DNA of 64,000 nucleotides, taken from the NCBI RefSeq assembly GCF_025144995.1, contig NZ_CP102250.1, positions 2,728,001 to 2,792,000 on the forward strand. Reading direction: 5' to 3'. Shown here piece by piece: positions 9,960 to 18,391 of this stretch; positions within the stretch are counted from its first letter, which is position 1; the number at the start of each line of letters is the position of its first letter. The stretch is from Alistipes indistinctus YIT 12060 (lineage in GTDB: Bacteria > Bacteroidota > Bacteroidia > Bacteroidales > Rikenellaceae). The notes below the pieces were generated by a model, which made no database searches, was not told the DNA's origin, and was given only the letters and a program-made list of their open reading frames with translations. Made by a program: the position numbers and the translations under genes.

Positions 9960-11522
9960 TTAGTTTCTTCGGAAAAGGCCATATCCTTTTTTTATTCGGG
10001 AGACAATGCGCAGCAATGTCTCTTTTTTCAGGACTATTCGTATGAGCGAGGCCGTTGCTTTGGGAAATAGCCAGAGCATTTTCCCTTGGAATACGGACAC
10101 AAGTTCATACACACAGTTATGCATATATCGGTTCTCTACCTCCATATAGATAGCTGTGATCGCCTCATAGTCGATTGGAACGTGGACGAACGAAGCCGGT
10201 TGCTTCGATTGTCCGAATAGATGTGTGTGCAGCGAACGAGAGAATGCTTCGGGAGGCAGCAATCGGCTATGCAAGGCTTCACCTTCAGCTTTACGAAACG
10301 TCTTATCGCCGATCAATCTTTCTGCATAGCAACAGAATTCCTCAATGTTTCCTCGGACAATCGGCCTGTCTCCTTGAGGACCGTAGGGCAACAACTCGTC
10401 TATGTATTTGCAGGAAATGTTTTTATCCGCAAAGGCCAAGACGGGAACACTGCAATATGCGGCAAGTTGTGTCATCAACCCTCCGCCGATGGGATAAGTC
10501 GACAGGTAAATGTCGATATTCCGGAAAACATGGACGATATCGTCACGCTGACCGATCAAATGCAAACGATTCTCATAACCGTTCCGGTGGATAAATCGCC
10601 GGATAGGAGCCTCATTACCGCTTCCTGCTATATAGATAACTACTTCGGGATAGTGATTGAGTAACAATCTGAGCAATCCGAAATAGCGTTCGTTCTCGCC
10701 GTAAATTTTATAAAGCGCTCCTCCGGAAAAGATACGGACCGCACGATCGTCTGGTACCGGCGGTAACCCGCGAAATGGCTGGCATGAAATGATCGGATAA
10801 TAGTACTGCAATAACAAACGTTTAGGGTCTATTTTACGCTTTTCTGTTGAGATTGTTATTCCGAAGTTCCTGAATTCCAGGAAGTAATCGACCGAATCTC
10901 GTCCAAGCCAGAATGCATGGTCCGTTATGTTAATCAGATACCGTTCGCATTGAGATAGGGCATTGCAAACAATTAGCGGTACGACGTCCGACGGTGCAAG
11001 ATGGAGCAGTATTTTCTCTGGAACAAAAGCGATGATCTCACGGTGAATGGCACGTACGGCCTCGCTTCGTGTGAGGTGTGACGGTACACAAAATACAGTC
11101 GCTTTGTCGTTTTTTCGTAACGCATCGTTGATGTAGGCAGCCCGTCTTGCGTTGGAATACGGATTGTTGAGAATGTATAGTAACTCAATATTCCAGGTGG
11201 CGAAAGCGGTGAGGTATTGTTGCGTAAGAGCTACGTTGTCTATACCGGACGAATCATAAAACACGATCTTACCCGGCATGGGGCGAGGAGTGCCGGTCGA
11301 TTGGACAATTAATCCTCGGGATAGACTGCCGATCAGCTCCTCAAGATCGTCATCGGCATAAATTTCATTGGTTTGATATGCGATCATCGTCGCACACTCG
11401 ACGTACCGAATGGCACGGTCATATCGCGCTTTCCCGCAAGCTTTGATAGCCTGCCGCTTCACTTTATCGAAAATATTCCGTATATCGCGTTGTGTGAATT
11501 TCATGGAAAAGAAGTCATACAT
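9960..11522 (-). CDS. Large GT-B glycosyltransferase (GT4-like C-terminal lobe)
   Basis: A 520-residue protein. The C-terminal half has a GT4-like lobe: RIFSGGALYKIYGENERYF, then VVIYIAGSGNE, HLIGQRDDIVHVFRNIDIYL and PIGGGLMTQLAAYCSVPVLAF, the usual position of the donor-binding loop. The first 200 residues are poorly conserved, and about 120 extra residues follow the lobe. The start at 11522 overlaps wzx by 8 bases; a second ATG at 11504 would avoid the overlap and both are possible. The canonical EX7E motif is not obvious, so a divergent transferase is the safest description. Its place directly after wzx suggests action on the repeat unit. Confidence 0.7.
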   Translation of the reverse strand: MYDFFSMKFTQRDIRNIFDKVKRQAIKACGKARYDRAIRYVECATMIAYQTNEIYADDDLEELIGSLSRGLIVQSTGTPRPMPGKIVFYDSSGIDNVALTQQYLTAFATWNIELLYILNNPYSNARRAAYINDALRKNDKATVFCVPSHLTRSEAVRAIHREIIAFVPEKILLHLAPSDVVPLIVCNALSQCERYLINITDHAFWLGRDSVDYFLEFRNFGITISTEKRKIDPKRLLLQYYYPIISCQPFRGLPPVPDDRAVRIFSGGALYKIYGENERYFGLLRLLLNHYPEVVIYIAGSGNEAPIRRFIHRNGYENRLHLIGQRDDIVHVFRNIDIYLSTYPIGGGLMTQLAAYCSVPVLAFADKNISCKYIDELLPYGPQGDRPIVRGNIEEFCCYAERLIGDKTFRKAEGEALHSRLLPPEAFSRSLHTHLFGQSKQPASFVHVPIDYEAITAIYMEVENRYMHNCVYELVSVFQGKMLWLFPKATASLIRIVLKKETLLRIVSRIKKGYGLFRRN

Positions 11523-12813
11523 AACCTATCTTTCGTAAATAGAGATACACCACCCCCATATGAAGTAAATAGGCAGCCATACCCGCTTGTGTGACGCCGA
11601 TGATCCCGGCGCTCGTTTGCATTAGCTGGCAGGCTAATCCGATATAAATTATAGTGAACACTATTTCGGTTGTTACGTAAACCACAGTACGCGCTTTGGC
11701 AATCATCACATAGGTCAGAATATAGCAACCTATCTTGAACAGGTCGCTGCCCATTTGCCAGCCGAATAACTTGGCCATAGGTAAAAATTCCGACGTAAAC
11801 AAAATTCGGATGATTAGGAAACGGCATAGATAAACCAATACGAAACCTGTGAGCAGAAGCGGAATAATGACCTTGAATGCCTTACCGATCTCGCGCCGCA
11901 CCTCGTTCGGCTCGGTGATCTCAGAAAGGCGGGGCAGGTAATAGACGCTGAACGATGTCGTCACTACCAATAGATAAATGTTGGAGATACGGTTCATCGC
12001 TTCCCACCATCCGGCTTCGAGCTCCGACAGGTCGAGCATGATATAGCGCCGGATGAGGATCTGAGCCACCGGCATCGTCCCGATCGACACAAGGGTCATC
12101 AAAGCATATTTCAGGTAGTTGCGGATAATGCTCCGGTCGATCCTGCCGCGGAAATACGACCACCGTGCCCAGGGTTTCCGACGCACCATATAGAGCGTGA
12201 CGAAGAAGACGGCACTCTGGTAGGTCGTCGCTCCGATCAGGGCACCGGGCAGGCCGTACAGCAGAGTCAGGACGACGGCGAAGACGAGCCCGGCCAGGCT
12301 GTTCGCCACATTGATCCGGATAAACATTTTATATTCCCGGTAGCCGTTGACGATCGAAAGTAACAGCATATTGAACGCATAGAGGATGACCGTTACCCCG
12401 AAAACGATGAAAATATAGCCGTATTCGTCCGAGAGCATGATCCAGCGGCTCAATCTGCGGTGGCACGCGATCATGGCCGTGCCGCACGCGAGTGAGCAAA
12501 CGACCGTGACGAGCAGCGCATTGGTCAGTAGCGTCCGTACTTTGCCGACCGATCCCTTGTGTTCAGAGACGTATTTGACGACCCCGTTATTGATCGCTCC
12601 GCTGGCCAGGTATTGAACGATATAGACTAGATTGTTCAGTTGGCCCAACAAAGCTACACCGCCCGGTCCGATCAGTACCGCAACGACCTTGGTGCTGATC
12701 AGCCCGGTGAGCATCTTGACTAGCGTGGCTACCGATGAGAGCGAAAATACCTTGACGAGCTCGGAACGGCAAAAACGGCCGATCAGTTCTTTCAGCGCTC
12801 CGAATGGGGACAT
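11515..12813 (-). CDS. wzx: Repeat-unit flippase, Wzx (polysaccharide transporter family)
   Basis: A 432-residue membrane protein with about twelve hydrophobic spans, resembling the WzxE/O-antigen translocase branch of the MOP superfamily. It would move the undecaprenyl-diphosphate-linked repeat to the periplasmic side. The N-terminal stretch VKMLTGLISTKVVAVLIGPGGVALLGQLNN is characteristic of this branch (region about 22-51). The start is the ATG at 12813; the TTG before it is less likely. The start shares one base with the stop of the aminotransferase gene (TGATG), so the two are translationally coupled. The WzxE-like branch often handles short repeats with amino-deoxy sugars, in keeping with the 3-amino sugar pathway upstream. 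Confidence 0.88.
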   Translation of the reverse strand: MSPFGALKELIGRFCRSELVKVFSLSSVATLVKMLTGLISTKVVAVLIGPGGVALLGQLNNLVYIVQYLASGAINNGVVKYVSEHKGSVGKVRTLLTNALLVTVVCSLACGTAMIACHRRLSRWIMLSDEYGYIFIVFGVTVILYAFNMLLLSIVNGYREYKMFIRINVANSLAGLVFAVVLTLLYGLPGALIGATTYQSAVFFVTLYMVRRKPWARWSYFRGRIDRSIIRNYLKYALMTLVSIGTMPVAQILIRRYIMLDLSELEAGWWEAMNRISNIYLLVVTTSFSVYYLPRLSEITEPNEVRREIGKAFKVIIPLLLTGFVLVYLCRFLIIRILFTSEFLPMAKLFGWQMGSDLFKIGCYILTYVMIAKARTVVYVTTEIVFTIIYIGLACQLMQTSAGIIGVTQAGMAAYLLHMGVVYLYLRKIGYV

Positions 12814-13910
12814 CAAAAGGCATTGATCGTTGTGACGACATATCGGACCTCTTCATCGCTCATGACCTGGCTGATGGGCAGGCTGAGCTCCTCGTCGTGG
12901 ATCAGTTCGGTGATCGGCAGCGAGCGGTCGTTCCACGCCCGGTAGCACTCCTGCTTGTGGGGCGGGATCGGATAGTGGATGAGGGTCTGAACACCGTTCG
13001 CGGTCAGGTACTGCTGCAAGGCGTCGCGTTCGGCGCACCGTACCGGAAAGATGTGGAATACGTGTGCGTCGGGGGCCGGCACCTGAGGCAAGACGACTTT
13101 CGGATTAGTGATGTGGGTCAGATAGTGGGCAGCGATGGCTTTGCGCCGAGCGTTATCCTCGTCGAGGTGGCGGAGCTTCACGTCGAGTATGGCGGCTTCG
13201 ATTTCATCGAGTCGACTGTTGCGGCCGGTGTACCGGAAAACATATTTTTGTGTTGAGCCGTAATTGGCCAGCGCGCGCACTGTGGCGGCCAGCTCGTCGT
13301 CGTCCGTGGTTACTCCTCCGGCATCGCCCAGTGCTCCGAGGTTCTTGCCCGGGTAGAAGCTGTGCCCGGCGGCGTCGCCGAGCGATCCGGTTCGCCGGCC
13401 GCGGTAGAGGCAGCCGTGCGCCTGTGCGTTGTCTTCGACCAGTTTCAGCCCGTATTTCCGGCACAGTTGGCCGATTCTGTCCGTGTAAGCGCACTGCCCG
13501 TAAAGGTGGACTATCAGAATAGCCCGGGTACGGGGAGTGATGGCGGCTTCGATGCGTGTATCATCGATCTGGTAAGTCTGTAAGTCTGGTTCGACAAGCA
13601 CCGGGACGAGTCCGTTCTCAGTGATCGCGAGAATAGAGGCGATGTAGGTGTTCGCTGGGACAATTACTTCGTCGCCGGGTTGGAGTACACCCATTTCGAG
13701 GTAGGCGCGGAAGATCCAGACTAGTGCATCGAGCCCGTTGGCAACGCCGATCGCGTGACGCGTCCCGATGTAGCGGGCGTAGTTGGCTTCAAACTGCGCG
13801 TTCTCTGTTCCCTGAAGGTACCAGCCAGAACGAATGACACGCTCCACAGCCTCACGGATATCCGCGCCATGGCTTTCGGTTACTTTCTGTAAATCGAGAA
13901 ATTTGATCAT
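12813..13910 (-). CDS. fdtB: dTDP-3-keto-6-deoxyhexose 3-aminotransferase (FdtB/QdtB-like)
   Basis: A 365-residue PLP enzyme of the DegT/DnrJ/EryC1 family. It would transfer an amino group to C3 of the dTDP-3-keto-6-deoxy sugar made by the FdtA-type isomerase. Key sites are [14 protein letters not shown] (78-91), VEDNAQAHG (158-166, with the PLP-contacting Asp160) and the Schiff-base lysine Lys189 in [16 protein letters not shown]. The N-terminal FLDL and the GTENAQFE region match FdtB/QdtB rather than 4-aminotransferases. It lies 12 bases after the acyltransferase gene and is coupled to wzx. Whether the product is Fuc3N or Qui3N depends on the isomerase and cannot be settled here. Confidence 0.88.
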   Translation of the reverse strand: MIKFLDLQKVTESHGADIREAVERVIRSGWYLQGTENAQFEANYARYIGTRHAIGVANGLDALVWIFRAYLEMGVLQPGDEVIVPANTYIASILAITENGLVPVLVEPDLQTYQIDDTRIEAAITPRTRAILIVHLYGQCAYTDRIGQLCRKYGLKLVEDNAQAHGCLYRGRRTGSLGDAAGHSFYPGKNLGALGDAGGVTTDDDELAATVRALANYGSTQKYVFRYTGRNSRLDEIEAAILDVKLRHLDEDNARRKAIAAHYLTHITNPKVVLPQVPAPDAHVFHIFPVRCAERDALQQYLTANGVQTLIHYPIPPHKQECYRAWNDRSLPITELIHDEELSLPISQVMSDEEVRYVVTTINAF

Positions 13911-13922
13911 CGCTTATTTGTG

Positions 13923-14585
13923 TTAATCCTCGCGGACGCGTTTCATAAATTTGGCGGGTGTCCCGACGTGAATTTCGTAGTCTGGAATATTGTGCGTGAC
14001 TAGACTTCCAGCTCCGGCCACGGCGAAGTCGCCGATTTTGACTTTTTCGATCACTTTGGCACCGAGTGTAACGTCGGAGCAAAGGCCGATAGTGATGTAC
14101 GAGCTGGTGATCGAGCCGACCGAGAAATGGCAAAGCGGTCCGACTGTCGTGTTGTGTCCTACCAACGAGTTGGCCATCATCAGCGAACACTGGCCGAGCC
14201 GCGCCTGGGCCCCGACGTAGCAGTTCGACATGACGAAGACGCCCGGTTCGAGTACGGCGCTGTCGGCCACGAATGCGGTTTTGTGGACGATCGTGGCGAA
14301 TCGCTCGCGCGGAATGTTCACTTTGCGAAAGGTTTTTTCGGTCAGTATGTTGCGGCCGATCATGTGGATGCCCCACATGAAATGGTAGTCCGGATTTTTG
14401 AGCAGTTCCTGCACGTCGTCCGTCCCGCCGAGCACGGGATAACCGCAGACCTGTGTTTCGTAGTCGTTGACGAAGCCGGCCACCTCCCACTCGAGGTCGC
14501 CGAACCGTTTGCGGTTGTCTTCGATACAGGCAGCGATCACGCCTCCGTTGCCTTCGCCGCCGATGATGATTACTTTTTTATTCAT
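13923..14585 (-). CDS. NeuD/PglD-family sugar N-acyltransferase
   Basis: A 220-residue protein with an N-terminal Rossmann-like PglD_N domain (KKVIIIGGEGNGGVIAACIED, about residues 3-23) and a C-terminal left-handed beta-helix of hexapeptide repeats. The helix reads VLEPGVFVMSN, ARLGQCSLM, LVGHNTTVGPLCHFSVGS and so on, ending in GTPAKFMKR. The presumed catalytic base is the His in LVGHNTTVG. Members acylate the amino group of nucleotide-linked amino sugars with acetyl-CoA or other acyl-CoAs. It lies 7 bases after the LUD gene and 12 before fdtB, so it most likely acylates the 3-amino group. The acyl donor may not be acetyl-CoA, given the CoA-related enzymes just upstream. Confidence 0.82.
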   Translation of the reverse strand: MNKKVIIIGGEGNGGVIAACIEDNRKRFGDLEWEVAGFVNDYETQVCGYPVLGGTDDVQELLKNPDYHFMWGIHMIGRNILTEKTFRKVNIPRERFATIVHKTAFVADSAVLEPGVFVMSNCYVGAQARLGQCSLMMANSLVGHNTTVGPLCHFSVGSITSSYITIGLCSDVTLGAKVIEKVKIGDFAVAGAGSLVTHNIPDYEIHVGTPAKFMKRVRED

Positions 14586-14591
14586 AATAAG

Positions 14592-15377
14592 TTATAGACC
14601 AAGATTGTCGTTTACGACCAGCAGATGTGTCCGGTCGGCATTGAATTCGACTTCGCCGCGCATGATGGCGATTTTCCGACATGCACTGCGCGGATGGACG
14701 CAGTCGAAGCATTTGCCTTTCTGAACACAAGGTAGTTCGTCATATCGGTTATGGTGTTTGTTGATGTGCCGGATGTAATTCAGCGGTGCTGCCACATTGC
14801 GGATACGTTTGAGGGCTTCGTCGAGATCCAGACAGATTTTATTGGCGCCGACTACGATAATGACGTGCTTGGGGCCGAACATCATGCCTGCCACTCGGTT
14901 GCCGCTTCCGTCGATTGACACGATCTCCCCTTTCAGCGTTATGGCGTTCGCGCCGATGATTAGGACATCCGAGAGTAGAGTTTGCCGCATTGCTTCTACC
15001 ACAGTACCCATTCTGCGGTAGTATTCGTCTCGGGGCAAGTCGAGCTTTCCGGTAGGTTGATCCTCAAATATTTTGTATTTGCCGTCAGGAGTGCGCTCGA
15101 AAGGGTTGATGATCCGGTGATCGGGTCCTCCGAATTGTTCAGCCACCTGACGGTACACATCGCATTCGTGCAATGAAACGCTGTCGCTGAAAGCGATTGT
15201 GCGGAGGTTACGTTGGTGGATGAAGCTGGTGATGAACGGCGCGACATCGTGTTTGTCTGTGACGGGGTGAAAGTTGATCCTGCGTGCCCCGAAAGTTTTC
15301 TCCATCAGTGTGCACTGATGGAGAAAATGCGTATGGCGCTCTTGTGCGAGATTTCGTTCGTCGATTTTATCAATCAT
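14592..15377 (-). CDS. Stand-alone LUD-domain protein with a C-terminal cysteine cluster
   Basis: A 261-residue cytoplasmic protein of the LUD (DUF162, LutC/YkgG-related) superfamily. The core shows DVLIIGANAITLKGEIVSID (about 137-156), MMFGPKHVIIVVGANKI (165-181) and RIRNVAAPLNYIRH. A cluster of four cysteines (217, 223, 226, 233) in CxxxxxCxxCxxxxxxC spacing is typical of the stand-alone LUD group and could bind a metal or Fe-S centre. The biochemical role of these stand-alone proteins is not settled; relatives act with lactate-oxidising complexes. The gene overlaps the CitE-like gene by 8 bases and is followed closely by the acyltransferase. Such a protein is unexpected in a sugar operon, and I cannot assign its reaction. 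Confidence 0.85.
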   Translation of the reverse strand: MIDKIDERNLAQERHTHFLHQCTLMEKTFGARRINFHPVTDKHDVAPFITSFIHQRNLRTIAFSDSVSLHECDVYRQVAEQFGGPDHRIINPFERTPDGKYKIFEDQPTGKLDLPRDEYYRRMGTVVEAMRQTLLSDVLIIGANAITLKGEIVSIDGSGNRVAGMMFGPKHVIIVVGANKICLDLDEALKRIRNVAAPLNYIRHINKHHNRYDELPCVQKGKCFDCVHPRSACRKIAIMRGEVEFNADRTHLLVVNDNLGL

Positions 15378-16272
15378 GGTTTGTCGTCGTTTTTGTTTGA
15401 CCGATCATGGCATGTTTGCTAAGAATGGTTTGCGCCATCTTGACCATCGGCGGACCGATAAACTTGTTGTCTTTGAGCGCCACTCCTTTGCCTTCACGCT
15501 CGGCTTCCTCGGCCAGCGCGAGCATCTCTTCGGCCCAAGCTACCTCGTCCTCGCCGGGCGAGTAGTAACGATGGCAGAGCGGTAACTCTTTGGGATTGAG
15601 GACGAGCATTCCTTCAAATCCGAGTTTTTTAGAAAGAACTAGATTATGTTCAAGGTCTTCGAGATCATGAACATGGATATGTACCGTGTCAATCGGAACC
15701 ACCCCGCACGCTTTAGCACCCATAGCGATCTGGGCCCGGGCCGTGAAAATGCTCTGTCCCTCGGGATCGTGTTTGCCGCCGAGGTCGGTGACGAAATCTT
15801 CGCAGCCGAAAGCGACTGCCGTAACACGGTTCGGGCAGGCGTTGCAGATCTCCTGGATGTTCATGACTGCGCCCGTTGTTTCGATCAGTGGAATGATCTT
15901 GAAGGTCCCGATCGGGAAACCCTTTTCATACTCGATCGTTTCGAGCAGCTTGCCGAAGAAATAAATGTCTTCTCCTTTCTTGCTTTTGGGGTACATGAAT
16001 CCGGTGATCCCCTCGACGGTCAGTTGGTATACGTCGCGCAGCAGCTCGCCGCTTTCTCGGTCGTTGACGCGGGGATAGAGTACGCGCCCGCGGAACGTGC
16101 CGTCGGCAATGTATCGCAGAATGTTGTCGCGGGCTACCTGTTTGTTTGAGGCCGGCTGAACCGAGTCTTCGATGTCGAGCAGCAGCACGTCGGCGTTGAC
16201 GCGTGCCGCACTGTTCATCAACCGATCGTTATGGGCCGGGACGAACATCAGGCTTCGGAATAAATGGTCCAT
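15370..16272 (-). CDS. CitE-like CoA-ester lyase (HpcH/HpaI aldolase family)
   Basis: A 300-residue TIM-barrel enzyme related to citrate lyase beta subunit and malyl-/citramalyl-CoA lyases. Metal and substrate residues are visible: LLLDIEDSVQP (Asp33, Glu35, Asp36), YPRVND (Arg68, likely CoA or carboxylate contact), IPLIETTGAV (Glu131) and CEDFVTDLGG (Glu158, Asp159, Asp163). Such enzymes split or form 3-hydroxyacyl-CoA thioesters from acetyl- or propionyl-CoA and an oxo-acid. No citrate lyase alpha or gamma genes are nearby, so citrate fermentation is unlikely. It lies 2 bases after the MaoC-like gene and overlaps the LUD gene. I infer that it works with MaoC to make or process a hydroxyacyl-CoA used by the acyltransferase. 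Confidence 0.87.
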   Translation of the reverse strand: MDHLFRSLMFVPAHNDRLMNSAARVNADVLLLDIEDSVQPASNKQVARDNILRYIADGTFRGRVLYPRVNDRESGELLRDVYQLTVEGITGFMYPKSKKGEDIYFFGKLLETIEYEKGFPIGTFKIIPLIETTGAVMNIQEICNACPNRVTAVAFGCEDFVTDLGGKHDPEGQSIFTARAQIAMGAKACGVVPIDTVHIHVHDLEDLEHNLVLSKKLGFEGMLVLNPKELPLCHRYYSPGEDEVAWAEEMLALAEEAEREGKGVALKDNKFIGPPMVKMAQTILSKHAMIGQTKTTTNHD

Positions 16273-16274
16273 GA

Positions 16275-16733
16275 TTATGCTTGTTTTTTGACGAGAACGT
16301 GACGGCGGAAACTGATCACTGCTTCATCATGTTGGTTATAGCCTACGGTTTCGACATGAACGATTCCCCGGTCGGGTTTAGACTTCGATTCTCGTTTATC
16401 GAGGACGATGGTTTTTGCGTACAGTGTATCGTTGATAAATACCGGTCTGAGATGTTTGATATCTTCATATCCCAGATTGGCAATCGCTTTACCGCTGATA
16501 TCGGGAACAGTCATGCCGACAACAAGTGAAAAGACCAGTGTACCGACGACTAGGAGCTGGCCATGCTGGTTCTTGCGTGCATAGTCCAGATTGGTGTGTA
16601 CCGGATGGTGGTTCATCGTGAGCAGGCTGAAGAAATTGTTATCGCTTTCGAAAACGGTTTTGGAAAGAGCATGCTCGACGGTCTCACCGACGACGAATTC
16701 GTCGAAGTAGAGTCCGAGTTTACTTGGTTTCAT
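16275..16733 (-). CDS. MaoC-like acyl-CoA (de)hydratase
   Basis: A 152-residue hot-dog-fold protein of the MaoC/mesaconyl-CoA hydratase type. The hydratase motif MNHHPVHTNLDYAR (40-53) keeps Asn41, His46 and Asp50, which in the family bind and activate water across a CoA-linked double bond. The N-terminus GLYFDEFVVGETVEHALSKTV (7-27 region) matches the mesaconyl-CoA hydratase branch. I chose the ATG at 16733; another at 16766 adds 11 residues without homology. Either start overlaps the upstream ketoisomerase gene, so translation is coupled. The gene ends 2 bases before the CitE-like gene. Pairing with a CitE-like lyase recalls mesaconyl-CoA/methylmalyl-CoA chemistry, but the substrate here is unknown. 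Confidence 0.85.
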   Translation of the reverse strand: MKPSKLGLYFDEFVVGETVEHALSKTVFESDNNFFSLLTMNHHPVHTNLDYARKNQHGQLLVVGTLVFSLVVGMTVPDISGKAIANLGYEDIKHLRPVFINDTLYAKTIVLDKRESKSKPDRGIVHVETVGYNQHDEAVISFRRHVLVKKQA

Positions 16734-17142
16734 GGCGGGTGTAATTGATGAATGATGCATAATCACGGATATAGTCGGCCTCGTCGTAAATGTGCGAGGT
16801 TAGTACCAGGCAGATCGAACCCGAAGAAAAGCCTTGCTCGGCAGCCCAGATACCCGGCGGGATGTGCAAACCGAAGTAAGGCCGATTAAGCGTGACGGTC
16901 CGTTTGTTGTACCCGTCATCGAGCACGACCTCGAAGCTACCGCTCGCCGCAACCAGGAACTGATGGCATTCGCGATGGGCATGCGCTCCGCGAGCCTCAC
17001 CTCCAGGGATGTCGTACAAATAGAAAATCCGGGCGATCTCGAACGGCAGGTTAATCCCACTGTGTACTGGTGTAATGTTCCCTTTTGCGTTCTCTATGCG
17101 CGGCAGTTCGATCACCGAACAATCATACACAGATTTCAGCAT
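16720..17142 (-). CDS. fdtA: dTDP-4-keto-6-deoxyglucose 3,4-ketoisomerase (FdtA/QdtA-like), copy 1
   Basis: A 140-residue cupin of the WxcM/FdtA family. It moves the keto group of dTDP-4-keto-6-deoxyglucose from C4 to C3, giving the substrate of the 3-aminotransferase. The core RGAHAHRECHQFLVAASGS (51-69) carries Arg51, His54 and His56, which match the active-site Arg and His pair of FdtA. The PYFGLHIPPGIWA strand follows. The stop lies inside the MaoC-like gene, so these genes are coupled. It is one of two paralogues; the other, at 17974-18378, lacks the second His. FdtA (galacto) and QdtA (gluco) differ by a few residues, so the stereochemical outcome is not assigned. Confidence 0.88.
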   Translation of the reverse strand: MLKSVYDCSVIELPRIENAKGNITPVHSGINLPFEIARIFYLYDIPGGEARGAHAHRECHQFLVAASGSFEVVLDDGYNKRTVTLNRPYFGLHIPPGIWAAEQGFSSGSICLVLTSHIYDEADYIRDYASFINYTRHETK

Positions 17143-17146
17143 GATA

Positions 17147-17990
17147 TTATGTAAGTTTGCGTTTTAACCATCGGGTTATGGGGCGTTCGATCCATTTCAG
17201 GCAAGCCACACTGCTAGCGTGGTAAGCACGAGAAAAACGAGTAGGGCCGGTAGGTTGTCCGTGTCGAGACTGGCTTTGGCGGCAAAGGTACGTCCGACCA
17301 GAATGGCTTGTTAATGAATTAGATAAAAACAAAAACTGGCTTTCCTGAACAATTGTACGGCACGACAGGACAACCCTTGTGAGAAGATGCCTCCCGTCCG
17401 GTTTTGTAGCGGCTTACGCCGTTTGCGGGGCTCCCGTTGATTTGGGTAATACGCAATGCGTTTCTCGTGATGCAGGTGGTGTTTGGTGGAGTGTAAATTA
17501 CTTATAACGAACTAATTGTGAACATGTATAGCTGTTTAACAAAACGGGTAGGACGAACGGGAACATCAGGTAGAAAAACAATTCGTCCGATCAAAACCAT
17601 GATACGGCATTGTATGACATATAGTAGTCGGACAGCGGAACCCAGCTTTGCAAAAGGAGCAGGTTCAGAGCCGCTTTGGGTAGGTCTGTCATGGCAAAAG
17701 AGCGAATACCTAGCAGAAATATTGCAGCGAAACACAAAAGATGAAGCGGATATAGCTTGACCACTCTGGCTTTCCAAAAATCACATGTTGTCATTTCCCG
17801 GGTCAGCAAACGTTTTTTTATAGTCGTAAGCGAGTAGAAGCCAGCTCAGTATGAAAAAAAACGTTACTCCGATCACACCTCCTGCCTGCAAGGCCGATTT
17901 ACCGTCGATCAGATAATGGTGCAAAAAAAAATCACGACAGCGAAAACGTATCGCCATCCGGTCAATGAGCGGATCATCGGCATCCTTCAA
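17147..17990 (-). pseudogene. Broken acyltransferase-3 family (O-acetyltransferase-like) gene
   Basis: Minus-strand translation in three frames gives, in order: ALQAGGVIGVTFFFILSW (near 17880), FWKARVVKLYPLHLLCF with NLLLLQSWVP and YNAVSWF (17591-17809), then LFFYLMFPFVLPVLLN (about 17530-17590). After a gap with no recognisable content, KWIERPITRWLKRKL follows near 17150-17200. These are the N-terminal half and extreme C-terminus of a membrane O-acyltransferase (OafA/acyltransferase 3). At least two frameshifts and loss of roughly half the gene make it non-functional. The first ATG lies inside the upstream ketoisomerase gene. An ancestral polysaccharide from this locus was probably O-acylated by this enzyme. 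Confidence 0.8.
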
Positions 17991-18378
17991 TTATGAATTG
18001 ATCGAAGTCGCGGATATAATCTTTAGAGTCGTAGGTAGTCGATGAGAGAATGAGTGCCAGTGCATTGGTCGAAAAATTTTCGAGCATGCGCCACGTCATT
18101 TTTGGAATATAAAGTCCATAATACGAACGGTTCAGACTGAATCGCTGTTCCTGCTTGCCGTCGTGCAGGACAACGTCGAAACTTCCGCTGAGGGCAATGA
18201 CCAGTTCCTCGTTTTCACGATATGCATGTCCGCCTCGGACTTCGCCTCCCGGGACATCGTAAATCCAGTATGTTCTGTGAATTTCGAAAGGCACATGGCG
18301 CTTCTCTTCAATGAAAGAGAGGTTTCCGCGTTTGTCAAGTATTTTCGGCAGGTTGATGATCTTCGCTGCGTGGGTCAT
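17974..18378 (-). CDS. FdtA/QdtA-like sugar 3,4-ketoisomerase, copy 2
   Basis: A 134-residue WxcM-like cupin, clearly related to the copy at 16720-17142. It has FEIHRTYWIYDVPGGEVRGGHAYRENEE (residues 31-58), with Arg48 and His51, but Tyr53 where copy 1 has the second active-site His. SLNRSYYGLYIP follows. It lies 13 bases after the rmlB stop and would act on the same dTDP-4-keto-6-deoxyglucose. Two different isomerases in one operon may make 3-keto sugars of different C4 stereochemistry, or one may help the other. Its reading frame is intact, though it is followed by the broken acyltransferase. Family membership is clear; catalytic role is less so because of the His-to-Tyr change. Confidence 0.8.
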   Translation of the reverse strand: MTHAAKIINLPKILDKRGNLSFIEEKRHVPFEIHRTYWIYDVPGGEVRGGHAYRENEELVIALSGSFDVVLHDGKQEQRFSLNRSYYGLYIPKMTWRMLENFSTNALALILSSTTYDSKDYIRDFDQFIIEGCR

Positions 18379-18391
18379 AATTCAAATTGTT

